This document shows, piece by piece, positions 23,164 to 35,469 of a stretch of DNA of 64,000 bases (within the stretch, counting starts at the first letter, position 1; each line of letters starts with the position of its first letter). Origin of the DNA: Acanthococcus lagerstroemiae (lineage: Eukaryota; Arthropoda; Insecta; Hemiptera; Eriococcidae); contig JAJSSI010000012.1 of assembly GCA_031841125.1 (NCBI GenBank), forward strand, positions 620,001-684,000, read 5' to 3'. The notes beneath the pieces are model-generated. The model searched no databases, was not told the DNA's origin, and saw only the letters and a program-made list of their open reading frames with translations. Made by a program: the position numbers and the translations under genes.

Positions 23164-24871
23164 TCATTTGTCTATGTAGACAGTGCTGCGCGGGTCAGAT
23201 TCAAGCTTAAGTAAATTCACTTCCACATAAACAACTCTAATCGCATTTTGAATATCATTTGTTAGATCAATTATCTTAGAGATATCTGAATTATATGATA
23301 TACCCTGTAAGGTTAATGCAGAACATGAAATTAGGAACATGTCAAACAATGAACACGCAATGAATTCAATTCTAGTATTCTCACCTCGTCAAAATATTTC
23401 ATAAATTTGGCTAAGAGAAATCTCAAGCTACTGTTCTTGGCAGAGATCACAGTAACAACTGAGTACAGCTCCTTCGCCAGTAGGATTACATTCGAATCCA
23501 CAATTTTATTAACGTTCTATATTACAAACAAACTGATGAGAAAGGAGTTCAAGTGACTGACATGCTACTGTGTATGATTAGGATCAAGTATTGCTTACAA
23601 ATTTAAGAAATCTCAATATATTCTCTCCAACAGATTTTAGGTGATCTCTGTCACTTTCAAGGGATTGGATACCAGTTCTGATTTCCTCTTTGATGATCTT
23701 AATGTGGGCTTCAATGGTTCCTCTGATATTATCCAATAGTACGAATTCATCGGACGACGCCTAGAAAAATTTATGAATAGGTGACTGTGTTTTTTCGTAT
23801 TATTGGAGAAATATTTATTTTCTACTTACAGCACTTGAAATTTCCGCGTATTTTTGTAATAACCCTTTCGAATGCATGAGTTCTGTTTTTAACAGCGTGA
23901 TTATAGTATTTACATCTTCTTCTGGTAATGAGGTCTGTCATAATACATACGTGAATGGAATGAAGCCAGATAAGCATCATATTAGGTAACAAACTTATTA
24001 TAAGTAACGGTATATTATACATACGGATTTAAGCGAACTGTTATGTAGTTTTTCGTTAGCAGTTTCAAGGCAATGTTTTGCCTCTGTAATGAGTTTATTT
24101 CTTCTTAAAGACGTGCCCGTTAAAGATTTTTCCACTAAAAACATGAAAATCTAGTTGCGCTGCATACACGTATTAGAGTGGAAATGCCACTACGACCTTT
24201 TGTCTTTTCAAAGAAAACGCACGCGCATGGAATGCGAATGTCAGTGGCGCTACGCCGACAACGTATCTTTACTACCACTCTTGCATCTAACCCCGTTTTA
24301 TATACAGAGCTCATCAATGTAGCAGTGGAAGTGGTTTTCCGAATGCGTTCCACTTGGATACGCACATCAAAATCTTCAACGGGTGCTTTTCCCCTGAATT
24401 GTAATGGCCCAGCTTCACTTGCTTCATGCGAATTAATGGTCTTTATCTCTTCCTAAACAAGATCGAAACAATTTGATACCTTGAACTGCAAAATAGAATA
24501 TACGAAGATAATATAACTAGAATGTAACTGACTATATTGCAAAATGATGGCATAGCGTTCGGCTTCAATTTTCGTTTGCCATCTGCTCGATTGGCTTCCC
24601 ATTGATCCGGTGGAAAATGAACCTTTAAAAACAAAATATTCGAAATTAGTAAAGCAGAGAGAACAAGATTCTACAAAAAGGCAGCATGTACCGCAGTATA
24701 AATCACACCTTATGTACATACTTCGCAGATTTTTGAATATTCTGTAGGCTGCCAATCCTTTAGACAACATCGGTGAGCCCATTCTTTTCGTCTAACCGCA
24801 TTTCGTGGGAATGGGAAAACTAAAAATCCATTTTTAGCTCTATTTGAGCAGTTAAATGTAGCACAACTCAT
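23164..24871 (-). CDS. THAP zinc-finger plus coiled-coil protein, eight exons
   Basis: Exons (descending): 24871-24722, 24622-24533, 24452-24362, 24134-24025, 23934-23830, 23760-23599, 23516-23385, 23304-23164. All introns are GT-AG, the phases join without a stop, and the product is 326 aa. Seen: a complete THAP domain at residues 1-78, with C3 and C8, then C49 and H52 in ICEVHF, the FPFPRN and W31 features, and the closing NAMPSF. Exons 4-8 encode helical, K/E/L-rich sequence consistent with coiled coils and no second domain. Known for the family: THAP domains bind DNA in a sequence-specific way, so a nuclear DNA-binding role is expected. The donors of exons 2 (GTCAGT) and 3 (GTATCC) are the weakest calls. 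The copia element inserted 161 bp upstream of the start codon. Probably a host gene rather than a transposon; a P-element-like origin of the THAP part cannot be excluded. Confidence 0.8.
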
Positions 24872-25036
24872 AATAGAAATATTATAACGACAAAAATGTA
24901 CACTAATTTATTTTTGAGAATAAATTCACGCAAAACCACTAACCATTCGCATGTAGTTTGATCTACCTTGTGATAACATTACTGATACTGATGATAGTGG
25001 CTACTCAGCTTCTGCTACTAAAATGGCGGTCGAGAG
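24872..25036 (-). promoter_or_regulatory. Short 5' flank of the THAP gene, cut by copia
   Basis: 165 bp between the THAP start codon and the copia 3' LTR (GAGAG duplication at 25032-25036). It must hold the 5' UTR and, unless transcription starts inside the LTR, the core promoter. No clear TATA box identified. Confidence 0.4.
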
Positions 25037-25346
25037 TGTTCGATTTCACTTCGTGGTTCAATTTGTGAGAAAGAGGATACACAAGATTACACTGTACAAC
25101 ACTTGATTTAATATATCAGAAGAAACTTTACAACATAGAATATACATTTGAGAAACGTGATGTTTGTAAAATACGTTAAAAAAACGTTGTTTAAAAAAAT
25201 CCACATTTTGCCTCCAAGTCTGCAAGCGTCATCTCCCGAAGGAATTGCCGGAATAACCACCAATCCCAAAAATACACTGTTACTGCTACCATATACAACA
25301 AAATTCGAATAAGTTTGAAATTGAAGTCATATCCCAAAAGTCAACA
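25037..25346 (-). repeat. Copia 3' LTR
   Basis: Plus strand starts TGTTCGATTTC and ends AAAAGTCAACA. Differs from the 5' LTR at five positions, four of them transitions. This copy faces the THAP gene start. Confidence 0.92.
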
Positions 25347-25433
25347 CCCCTCCTCAATTTCAAACGGCATTAAAAATTTAACCACACATTACATGATATA
25401 AACATAATACAATTCCAATTTGTTAAAATACAC

Positions 25434-28086
25434 TCATGATTCCCTAAACAATAAATTTACAAGCCTACTGTGTTGCAGACCGTTCAGGCTTTTGGTCAAC
25501 AAGTCTGCCAGTTGATCGTTTGTTGACACCTTTTCAATTTTTATAATTCCATTGCGTACTGCTCCCCTTGTAACGTGGGCAGCTATGTCTATATGTTTGG
25601 TTCGCCTAGTCTCTCTCGTTTCAGCAATCATCTTCGCTCCAGAATTGTCCTCATGAATTGGAACTGGTGTTAGGTTTCCGAGTTCGTAACCAAATTCCGT
25701 GAACAGGTTGAGGAGACTCTTTACTTCAGTAGTCGCGAGTTGCAGCGCAATATATTCTGCTTCAGAAGATGATATCGCAACCGTAGATTGTTTCTTTGTC
25801 CGCCAGATGACCGGATTTCCATATACATTCAGCAAGACACCTGATGTCGACTTTCGATCGAACGGATCACTGCCCCAGTCGGAATCGGGAAAACATGATA
25901 TAACCCTAATTTCCGATGCCACAAATACCAACTGCCGATCGATGGTTCCGAGCAAATAGCGTAAAATTCACTTACCGTAGTTGAACAGACATTCTGTTGG
26001 GGCATTTTGGTAGCGACTTAAAACGTTGACAGCGTACATAATATCAGGCCGCGTACCTTGTGCGATGTAATTCAAGCAGCCAATGAGTTCGCGATATGGC
26101 AAGTTCCATTTAACGTCACGTTCATCAATCTCTACTTTGAGACCAAACTCCATCGGCGTTTTTGCAGGTTTCGCATTTGACAGAACAAACCGATTCAATA
26201 CTGCCTCGATATACGGACGCTGATGGAGAACAATTCGTTGACTCCCCACATCTCTTGAGACAACCATACCTAAAAACTTTGACAGAACATCAATGATCTT
26301 TACATTAAATTTACATTTTAAAATATCAATGATATAATCAATATTACGTTCATCGTTACTCGCTATTAGAATATCATCAACGTAAACTAAAATAACAGTT
26401 TCATGTTTCATATCTTGAAAAATACATGGACATGATTTAAAAGCGTGAAAATTATTCTTCTCGAAAAACGACTCTAATGTATCATTCCAAATTTTTGCAG
26501 CGTTATCTAAACCATACAGCGCTTTGTCAAGTTTCCAGACGTCATTACCATTATTTGCGTTACAACCCATCGGAATTTCGACAAAAACTTCTTCATTTAG
26601 GCGACCATTTAAAAATGCAGTTACAAAATCTAGTTGTTTCATCTTAAAATTATGATAATTTATAATAGACAAAAACGTCCGCACAATTTCTAGTTTCGGT
26701 ACCGGCGAATAAACATCTTGTAGTTCATGATTTGTCAACATAAAACCTCGCGCAACTAATCGAGCTTTATAAATAAAGTCAATATCATTCGTTTTCTTTT
26801 TTGTGAAAACCCAACGGGTATCGATTATTTTACTATTTACATTTTTTCGTTTAACTACCGAATAAACATTATTTTCAGCTAAAGAGCGTAACTCAGCGTT
26901 AATGGCCTTAAGCCACCCTTCTCGTTCCGGACTATTTACAGCTTCTTCGTATGTTGTTGGTAATCCCATTTCTGCATCGACGTGTAATGCATATGCAACG
27001 TTAGCTTCGATGGGAGTAGGTGTCATCTCGTCATTCGCAATCAACACATCTTCTAGTTCGGCATAACTCTGGAATTGCGTTGCATCAAAATCTTTGAAAG
27101 TTTTTGTTTCATCAACTACCACATTCGATGACTGCTCCAGCTGCTTAGTGACAGGATCATACAATAAGTATCCGGTATCTGTATGTCCTACAATAAATGT
27201 TATCTTACTATGAGGATCTAATTTAGTCAACTTCTGCGTTTCGATCTTTACATGTGCAAGACTGCCGAAGATTTTAACGTTACTGATGTCGGATTTATGA
27301 TTAAACCAGCGTTCGTACGGCGTCTCAAAATTATTCGCCTTCGTTGGCATCCTATTTAACAAGTAGTTTGCATGTTCTGCAGCTACTGGCCACAAATGTA
27401 AATCAGCACCTGATTCAAAAATTAGGGCCCGTACGTAGTTCATTAATGTGCGATTAAGACAATCCACTCGCCCCTGATGCTCGTGATGATATGGAGCGCT
27501 GTACTCGTTTTTAATGCCATTCCGTCTGCACATGTCCTTGAATGAATTTGAACTGAATTCCCCTCCGTTGTCGCTGCATATCTCAACTATGGGTCTTCCG
27601 TGTCTTGTCTTGGCCAGGGTAATGATTTCCTCGATTGTTTTGGCCGCATCACTCTTCCTATCGAGGACTTTGATAATTGAATAATGTGTGAAATCATCAA
27701 TCACTACTAGTATAAACTTCTTTGGGATAACGTTATTTCGAATGGACACTTCATTTAGATCTACGTATACAACCTCGCATGGCTTCGTTGCCCATCTGCG
27801 CTGTTCGTTAAAGCACTTCCGTGTCTGCTTCGCTTCTAAACATACAATGCATTTTTGTCGTTTTAGTGAGGAAAAATCAGATATGCACATACCATTTACT
27901 GCGCCTGCCAATTTCTCCAGGTAGGTTACATTCAGATGAGCCATGCGTTTGTGCCATAATTCAGCTAGTTGATCGGCGTTCGTCACAAAGGCGTAAGGTG
28001 TCATATCGGGATCACCGCCAATAATTACTCGTACCCGAATTAATCCGTTTTCCAGTTGACCAAGTAAAATGAGAGTATTTTCTTTT
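25434..28086 (-). pseudogene. Copia pol: integrase, reverse transcriptase, RNase H
   Basis: Reads right to left. Integrase zinc region (H-x4-H in HKRMAHLN, C-x2-C in CIVC). Integrase core with the second acidic residue in CSDNGGEF. Copia-type RT (DTRWVF, QLDFVTAFLNG, active site YVDDILIA) and RNase H (DSDW, SSSEAEYIAL). One in-frame TGA at 25970-25968 sits where copia elements usually have a tryptophan (before ILRYL). The third catalytic position of the integrase reads D (RVDCLNRTL) where copia usually has E. At the right the frame runs into B3 at 28086 and continues, in frame, beyond 36001. It makes cDNA and integrates it in intact relatives; dead here. Confidence 0.9.
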
Positions 28087-28752
28087 CCCGTTGAACATTT
28101 AGCCACTACAAAAATGAGAAATGTAGTGGCAAACCCGCAGCGCAGAAGAGTGACTTGCCACTACGAATACATGGTATTTTTTGGTTCTGCCACTGTTCGC
28201 GGACTACGCAAAACAGTAAACTTGCGCTTCCTTGAAGGTCGGTGCGTTGGGGCTGAACTGTGACTATGCGCTTCCTCTACCACTACCAGATTCGTATATT
28301 CCTGATACACCACCGTTTTACATGTATGTAAGGACTGCGTTGAACAGTAGAGTTGCGTGTACAAGAGAATCATTGTACAGTAGTTATGCGCTTGCTTTAC
28401 TACTGCAAATAGGCGTACGTTTCTCATATACCACAGCTCTCCGCTCACGTAAAGCCTACGTAACGTATTTTTCCGCGTATGCGTCAAGCATATTCTCCAC
28501 GTATGCGTGCGTAAAGAATACGTAAAGCATATGTAGAACATAATACACAATTGGAAAATATTTTAAAATCTGCACAGGTTCATTTTGTGCATAAAACCAT
28601 ATCCTGATGTTACATAAAATACAAACAATTCTGAAAATAGAATGTAATAATTATGTCATACATACTACAGTAAAATATTCAAACATCAATTTTTATGAGT
28701 CTTCTCCTTTTGAGGGAGCCGAGATGCTTGTCTTCTTTCAGTGAGGACGTCT

Positions 28753-29681
28753 CTACCTCGTTAATTTCCTCCTCACTTTCTCGCCACGTTCTCTTTCATA
28801 CCTTATTTTGTACACCCTTCTATTTATGATCCATTCCTGAATCGTATGTAAGGCCTGGGCTTCATTGCGCGGGACCAGATTCGCTTGTTCTGAAAGAAAA
28901 AGGTGCAGTTTTCAAAATAACTGTTGAACGATTTTTGTTTCAAGAAAATATAAAAAACTAACAACTGATTGTCCAAAGAAAAACAAAGACTACTGTTTTT
29001 TGTTGTTTTTTTGCATTCAAGTTGCTTATGTAGATTCCATATAACTTTGACAAACTTGACAGTCTACACAAACAACTAACAACTGCACCTCAAAAACCAG
29101 CACAGACTTTGTTTTTCTGTGAGCAATCAACTTGGCGATTACCTACTAAAATGTTAAAAGGAATGGGGGGTAACCGCCAAATTACAAATGACTCTGCTCT
29201 CCTAAACAGCTCTTAAAAATCTTTTTTTTTGGTGCAGTATCAAGGACGCAACTATAGGGTGTTTTTTGAACGGGATGCCGATTAAAAATTTTCCGACGAA
29301 TATTTTTCATTTCTTGGTTCAGCATTCGTCAAATTTCGCATTTGCTGATTGCCGATTGGCCGAATCTGAATTCTATATGACTTTGGAATTTACCGAAAAT
29401 TTACCGAACTTGTCGATTATTGGGAGGGGGGGGGACAAGCATATTTGAGAAAATGACAAATGACCTTCCTTGGATTTTCTGAAAGTGGCAACCCTGATAA
29501 ATCATCAAGTAGGTAGTTCAATAGTATTAAAACAAACTTACCAAGTTGAGGTCTTAAGGTCTGCGAATCAACACGTTCATAATGATCATCGGCATATTTT
29601 TTCCTTTTAAGGTTACGTTCTTCAAGAAGTTCTGACTGTTTCTTACTTTTCATTTTTGAAGGCGGTTTTTCTGTTGATGAA
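28753..29681 (-). CDS. B3 accessory gene, last two exons, ALHTIQEWI motif
   Basis: Exon 29681-29542 is rich in K and E (PSKMKSKKQSELLEERNLKR). It ends with donor GTAAGT in phase 1. The last exon, 28889-28753, follows acceptor TTTCAG and starts in the matching phase. It reads ... EAQALHTIQEWIINRRVYKI and ends K-LTR-stop. The ALHTI-x-EW motif is shared with B1 at 12231-11923. Basic and probably nuclear. Upstream exons were not identified. Inference: a second gene of the CCCGT family, perhaps a DNA-binding helper; no known family recognised. Confidence 0.55.
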
Positions 29682-29851
29682 CTAGGTATCACTCATTGCT
29701 TTCCAAGTACTAACAATAATTTATCTGCAATACAGAAGTAAACGCTAACGAATTCGATTTTATAACATATCTGCCAACAATAATTATTCCATCTTAAGAG
29801 ATTAATGAAACATTCAGTTACATTCATTTCCATCCCCCTCGGCACTGATGC

Positions 29852-30090
29852 CAGAGACGAAACTTGACTTTCAGTTGGGGGGGGGGCGGTAAAGAAGGAA
29901 TATTTGCCTACAAACATTTTTTTAAACTGAAACTTTGCCGATTTTTCATCAAAATATTTTTTAATTGAAAAAATAAAAAGAAATAAACAAACGTTCTAAG
30001 AAAATGAAAAATTCAAATGAACAGTATCAAAATTTGCCGAGTTTCAAATTGTTGGGAGTGTTTCCCCCTCCACCCATAGATTCGTTTCTG
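29852..30090. mobile_element. MITE with CAGAGACGAAAC ends (copy 1)
   Basis: Ends CAGAGACGAAACTTGACTTT and ATTCGTTTCTG, G-run next to the left end, AT-rich core. Related copies are at 31509-31794 and, in part, near 34400-34639. Confidence 0.5.
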
Positions 30091-30124
30091 CAAATACGGA
30101 TTGGAACCTTATCCTTCAAGTTCT

Positions 30125-32449
30125 CACATTTGCGCACAAGAGCATACCCTAGTCTGGGAGGGTAAGGTGGAAAGATGTTAGATACTTGAGAGGAACACAC
30201 ACTTCCTTTACACATTAAGGTGGTCGTTATTCACTCTTGGAGATATTTTTTTTTAATTTTCTCTGATTCGTCTCCTAAACTGATCCCAATAAAGTAAAAA
30301 AAAAAAAAAAAAAAACCTACGAAGTTTCAGGTCGATTGGATAAGGGGAATCCGTGCCACAAGTTCCCTTTCATTGTTATGGGAAAAACACATATGGGGTT
30401 TTGACTTTTGTTCCAGACAAAATTTCCCTCCTGGGACATTCTTCAAAAATGTTGATATTTCAGGTATGTTTTTTCATGAAGGAAAGTAGGGGATATTTGA
30501 ACTTTTTTTGATGGGAGTTGTTAAGAGGCGTTTTGTATAACATATTGGTAACATAATGAATTCCATGCCAAAGGACACATAATAAAATACATACCGAAAG
30601 AGAATACCGAACAAAAAATGTTCTGCCGTCGAGTAGTAGATTCCAAAATAAAGAATTATATGGAGAGTTGATAAAGGCATTCTAACCCATCCATTAGATG
30701 TAATTATTTTTGGATGATGAACGTCTATCGTTGCATAAAGATGATCATGCCGAAAGACAATTTTTTTCAATTCTTAATTTTAGACAATAATACGCAAATG
30801 CAGGAGGCTCGTCACAAAAAAAACGGGATTTGGTTTGCGGACTGTATTGCTCTGATAAGAATACCTATACAATTTGACCATTAATTGCGACGGAAAATAT
30901 TGGAGCTTTTGTTTTGTAATTGGTTGAAAAAGAGTCATGCCGATGGACAAAAAACCGAGGGACAATTTTCAAAGCTGGCCATACTGACTCCCACCTATGG
31001 GAGTGTTTCAACCTCCCACACCCCTATAGTTTCGCCCCTGACTGGTGCGATGCCTGAAAGGGTAGTTTCCGGTGCTGGGGGTGCGGTGTCATAGGGGCCA
31101 CTTTGGCAATTGTGCATCGCCATACGTCTCACCATACCACATTCATTTCCATAATACATATGGAATCAACAGATAAGCGGGGGTTCTGTGGCCTGTGGTT
31201 CAAATTTTGTTGTAATAATCGAATTAGGCCATTCAAAAGAAAAGAGAACGAACAAAATACAGCGCACAGGACAATGTTTAGAACCACCAGTACAATGGCA
31301 TCTTACAAGATCAGTAAAATTCACCGAAACTATAAATTTTCATAAGCTTTGTGTGAGGTTCTTACAGAGAGACCTAACATATTGGAGAAGAATGAGCAGT
31401 GTTATATCGGATGAAACTCAGAAAGTACACCTAAAGTCACCAATCCTCATTCCAGTCTTTTTCAAAAAAGAAAGTAAAAATTCGCTGAGTAGTGTAATAT
31501 ATACCACGCAGGGGCGAAACTATATGGAGGTGTGGGTGTTGAACCCCCCCCCCCCCCCCCCCAATAATGTTGCAGTCGGCAAACTTGGAAACTATTCATT
31601 TGAATTTTTCATTTTTGAGGAATGTCTGTTTGTTTGTTTGTGTGTTTTTTTGAATTAAAAAATATTTCGATTAAAAAATTGGCATGTTTATAATTTTTTA
31701 AACATTTTGTCAGCGAATTTTTAGTTAAAAAAAATATTTGTCGGCAAATTTTTCTTCTCCACCTTTTCAAACTGAAAGTCAAATTTCGTTTCTGAAAATG
31801 GAGTACCCTGGACTCCTGTCAAAGACTAGTCAGTCAAGAGTCGAAGGTAGGTTTCAAGCTGAGTATCGAACGTTATCTGAACGGTTGAAACAAAGCTGAA
31901 ACATGGAAGACATTTCGAAAATTTGAAAGTCGATAGCAAACGTTGAATTTCGAATTTCAGTTACTATTCTGTTTTTACTAGATTCTCTGTTAGACCTAGA
32001 GCCTAAAATTTGAGAAAGTTGAACATTTTATTAAATTCTAAAAGTTGAAAGCAGGAGACTTATTTTCCAGCGTCACAAGATGAATCCGATAGCAAATGTT
32101 CTATTGTTCAATTTACGGGCTTTGGTCCTGGTGAATATAGGAGGGAAATTTAGTCTGAAACAAAAGTCGAAACAACATGTGTTTTTCCCATAAAAACGAA
32201 AGGGAGTTTGTGGCACAGATTCCTCTCCATCCGATTAACCTGAAACTTTGTAGTTTTTTGTTGTTTTTTTTAATCTATTGGAACCAACTTAGGAGACGAA
32301 TCAGAAGAAAGTCATTCAGAAAAAAATATCACTAAGCGTAAATAACGACCATCTTAATGTGTAAAGGAAGTTGCGTGTTCCTCTCAAGTATTCCTAACAT
32401 CCTTCCAGCTTACCTTCCCAGATTAGGGTACGCTCATTTGAGCAAATGT
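30125..32449. mobile_element. Fold-back element with ~310-bp inverted arms
   Basis: Left arm about 30125-30431 and right arm about 32139-32449 are inverted copies. Shared blocks include TTGAGAGGAACAC, TTCCTTTACACATTAAG, and GGGAAAAACACAT. The centre (30440-32130) holds another MITE (31509-31794) and no credible gene. Long inverted arms suggest a Foldback-like or long-TIR transposon. Confidence 0.65.
31509..31794. mobile_element. MITE with CAGGGGCGAAAC ends (copy 2)
   Basis: Starts CAGGGGCGAAACTATATGG, has a run of about 20 C, and ends AAATTTCGTTTCTG. Inverted relative to copy 1 in the order of its inner blocks. Such CAGGGGCG ends are common among hAT-type MITEs. Confidence 0.45.
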
Positions 32450-34157
32450 AAGTGATTGGGGGATGAAAAATTGAAAATGAATAAAGTGGGATTTATTTTA
32501 CGTACATTTTTGGGGTTGGTAAAAAAAATTAGCATATTGTGGCCAGTCAGGTAAATCCGGCCTTGTTAGTGAATAAAAACACTAACCGTTAATTTGTATA
32601 CAAAACTGTAAAATGATAATCCCCACACCCATTTTTATTCCAAAGTCCGATCGACGTGGGACAAACTGGGGTCTTCAAAAGGCAAGTAGAGACGTTGAAT
32701 TGAAGAATGCATTCATTCTCATTTTCCTATTTTTTCTTTTTCGCGAAGAATGAAGATGAGCCCATTCTGAATGGGAAAAGAATGAAAGTGTTTTCCCTTA
32801 ATTCGGCATCTCTGACGGCAAGGTCTCGTTTCTTTTTCGAGGGGGGAAAAAAATCGCTCCCATTAAGCAAGACCAGAGCTAAACTTGAAATTTTTTATGG
32901 AAAGATCACTAAAATAGGAGTTTTTGGGTCGTTGATTTCGAAAATTTCACCAGAAGATTTTTCTTTCAACCCGGAATTGACTGTTAGAGTTTTCTATTCT
33001 TGGAAAATTGAGTAACGAATCAAAATACGAGCAGTTTTTCGCATCGCTGAATTCGAAAGCTTCTATGAGCTTTCTTATTAAACTGCGATTTGGGCCCCAA
33101 AATTCAAAAGTATTTTCTAGGAAATCGAATAAAATATTAGAATCTTCTGGGTTGCTGAATTTGAAAATTTCATCAGATTCCTCTTGTATTCCCGATTTAC
33201 GCTTCAAAGGCCAAAACTGATCTCCAGAAGAGATTAAAATTGACTTCCCGGTAACCGAATCAAATATCGAAATTGGGAAGGGGAGAGGAGAGGTCGCCTA
33301 ATTTGGAAATTCCATCAACGCGATAAATTTTAGATATTGACTCTAGGGTATAGGCCCCAAACACCAAAATGACAGTCGAAATTGAACGAACTTGATTTAA
33401 TCTTTCAACATTTTCATAACCATCAAATTACCAAAATTTAAAATGGAGGAAAAATTTCAAAATTTATCCAAGTATGAGTTATTATAAGGGGAACATTCCA
33501 GTCTTTGATAATCAAAAAACTATGAAATCGAACCAAAATTAGGAATTACAGTAATAGTCGCTGCTTCAATCGATTACTTGGGTTTTCAATGCCAATTAAT
33601 TTTTGTCAATCTTTGGACTTCAAATGTTGGCTGGTAAAGATGCAAGCTTCAATGAATTTTCTCTTCAACATTACGCGCAAAAATTGCTTAACCTAAGAAT
33701 GATGAAGTCCAATCAAAGGTCCCAGGGTCATTACTAAATTTGTAACAGCCCCCTCCTCCCACCTCAAACAAGAAAATGGAAATAAAACAACTTTCACTTC
33801 GATAGTACAATCATTTTTTATAAAATCATATATGCTGTTTGTGAAAATTCGGATTTGACGATTTAACCCTTTCTCAAGAGATTAGGATGTTTGTAATGAT
33901 GAAAATGAATCAGCAATTTTTAGCATTTTCAAAAACAGTCTGTTAATTTGAATTTAAGATCGTAAGAACTCTCCACTTCAATAGTCAACTCGATTTGTAA
34001 AAACTAATTAGTGCTCGTCCATTTCGATTTATGGGGTCTCTTAAGCTTGAATCAGATTCAAAATTTAGCGCATGTTCCAATTCAACTACCCTTAAGGTCA
34101 GTAATTAATGTCGATAGTCTATCCACTTTGGGATCCCATTCTGAGTTCTGGAGTCCA

Positions 34158-34319
34158 GGGACGTACCGAAGAGTTTTTCTTGATGGAAGGGGGAGGGGGT
34201 AGAAATTGTGAAAGTCCCAACTGACTCAACTCAAAATTCCCAAGTATCAATGCAAAAGAAGAAAAACCTTTTGACTTGTTGGATTTTCCCAACCTCTCAA
34301 CTCAATTCCCAAATATCAA

Positions 34320-34354
<35 letters not shown>

Positions 34355-34417
34355 CGCCTGACTGCAATGATAAATTTTCCCGTTGCCCCCTGCCCCCTTA
34401 TCGGTACGTCCGTGCCT
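34158..34417. mobile_element. Small MITE with CAGGGACGTACCGA ends
   Basis: Inverted ends CAGGGACGTACCGA and TCGGTACGTCCGTG. The inside carries an A-run (about 34324-34351). It lies next to a third, partial CAGRGRCG-type MITE ending at 34639. Confidence 0.45.
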
Positions 34418-34913
34418 CCAATAATTTGGCAGTTGGCAAATTTTGAAACTGTTCATTTGAAATTTTCATTTTCTAAGAACGTTGGTTCGTTTTTTTTTTG
34501 TTTTTTTTTTTCAATTAAAAATATTTTAACTAAAAAATCGGCAAATTTAAAAAAAATTTATTTTTAGTTAAAGTAAAAAATGTTTGTCTGCAAATTTTCC
34601 TTCTCCCCCCCCCCCCAACTGAAAGTCGTTTCGTCTCTGTATACCAGAGCACAGTGAGAAACAAACATACGAAGGAAGATGAATTTCCAATGTTAATATC
34701 TTGAAAGGTGAATCTTCAATGTAAGATACAAACAGGGCTTTTAAAACTATTTGCGCGCTGTAACCTTTACTCAAAATTAGATTCAGCTGTAACTTACCAG
34801 TCTGGAAGGCGATACAGTGGAATGAAACTTTTGTCCACCTCAGTTGTCTGTCACCTTCGACAATATAGCTTCCGCGATTTGTGGTTTACAGGATCATCTG
34901 CAACAGTGATTCG

Positions 34914-35469
34914 ATACCGCTGTGTTCACTGTATTATTTGATTCCTCCTCCTCAGCTTCAACACCGCTGTATATCTAATTCATTATACAGAAACAGATCA
35001 GCTAGAAGTATTATTGTCACTCGGTGTTTGTTCATGAAAATATCAACAGGTGCTCACCAAAGAGGAAATAGAATTATCGTTTTGTTCGTCCTCGTTATCA
35101 CGGAATGCTGTCGTTATAATATCTTCTTGGATTTCTTCTCATCCCTCCATGTTCATAAGTAAATTGTTTTTCACTCACCTCATCGATTTCTTTTACTTGA
35201 AGATTGCTCGTCGTCGGCTGCTCCTTCCTTTCCGGAATGTTATGCTATAATATAACCAAATGTCCTCAAATTGGTACTTGTCTCACGAATACACATGTAA
35301 GTGCCGGTATTTTACATGAAAATAAACTTTGGAAGTTTTCTAATAGGGTGATGAGAATCGCTTAAGATAGGATCTAGCAACTTACCAGTAAAGATCGAGT
35401 AGTCCGTTTAATAAATTTTCCACTTCTGGGATCATAATACAATTCTTCTCTTCTCGTCTCTTGGTCCAT
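34914..35469 (-). CDS. B3: N-terminal exons of a CMC-like transposase
   Basis: Exons: 35469-35386 (28 codons; starts MDQETRREEL, then YYDPRSGKFIKRTTRSLL; donor GTAAGT), 35227-35197 (10 codons plus 1 base), 35137-35058 (donor GTGAGC) and 34974 to about 34914. Phases agree. Exons 2-4 are acidic and serine/asparagine-rich, like the N-terminus of A and of the left-edge gene. No DDE core follows inside B3, so the protein is truncated. The exon 2 donor (GTAAAAG) is the least certain point. Confidence 0.5.

Noticed and set aside
28161..28550. 129-codon minus frame at the B3 left end
   Set aside because: Lies in the repetitive terminal region of B3 (ACGTATGCG-like repeats) and has no conserved counterpart in B1.
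34208..34567. Lysine-run frame
   Set aside because: Caused by an A-run inside a MITE.
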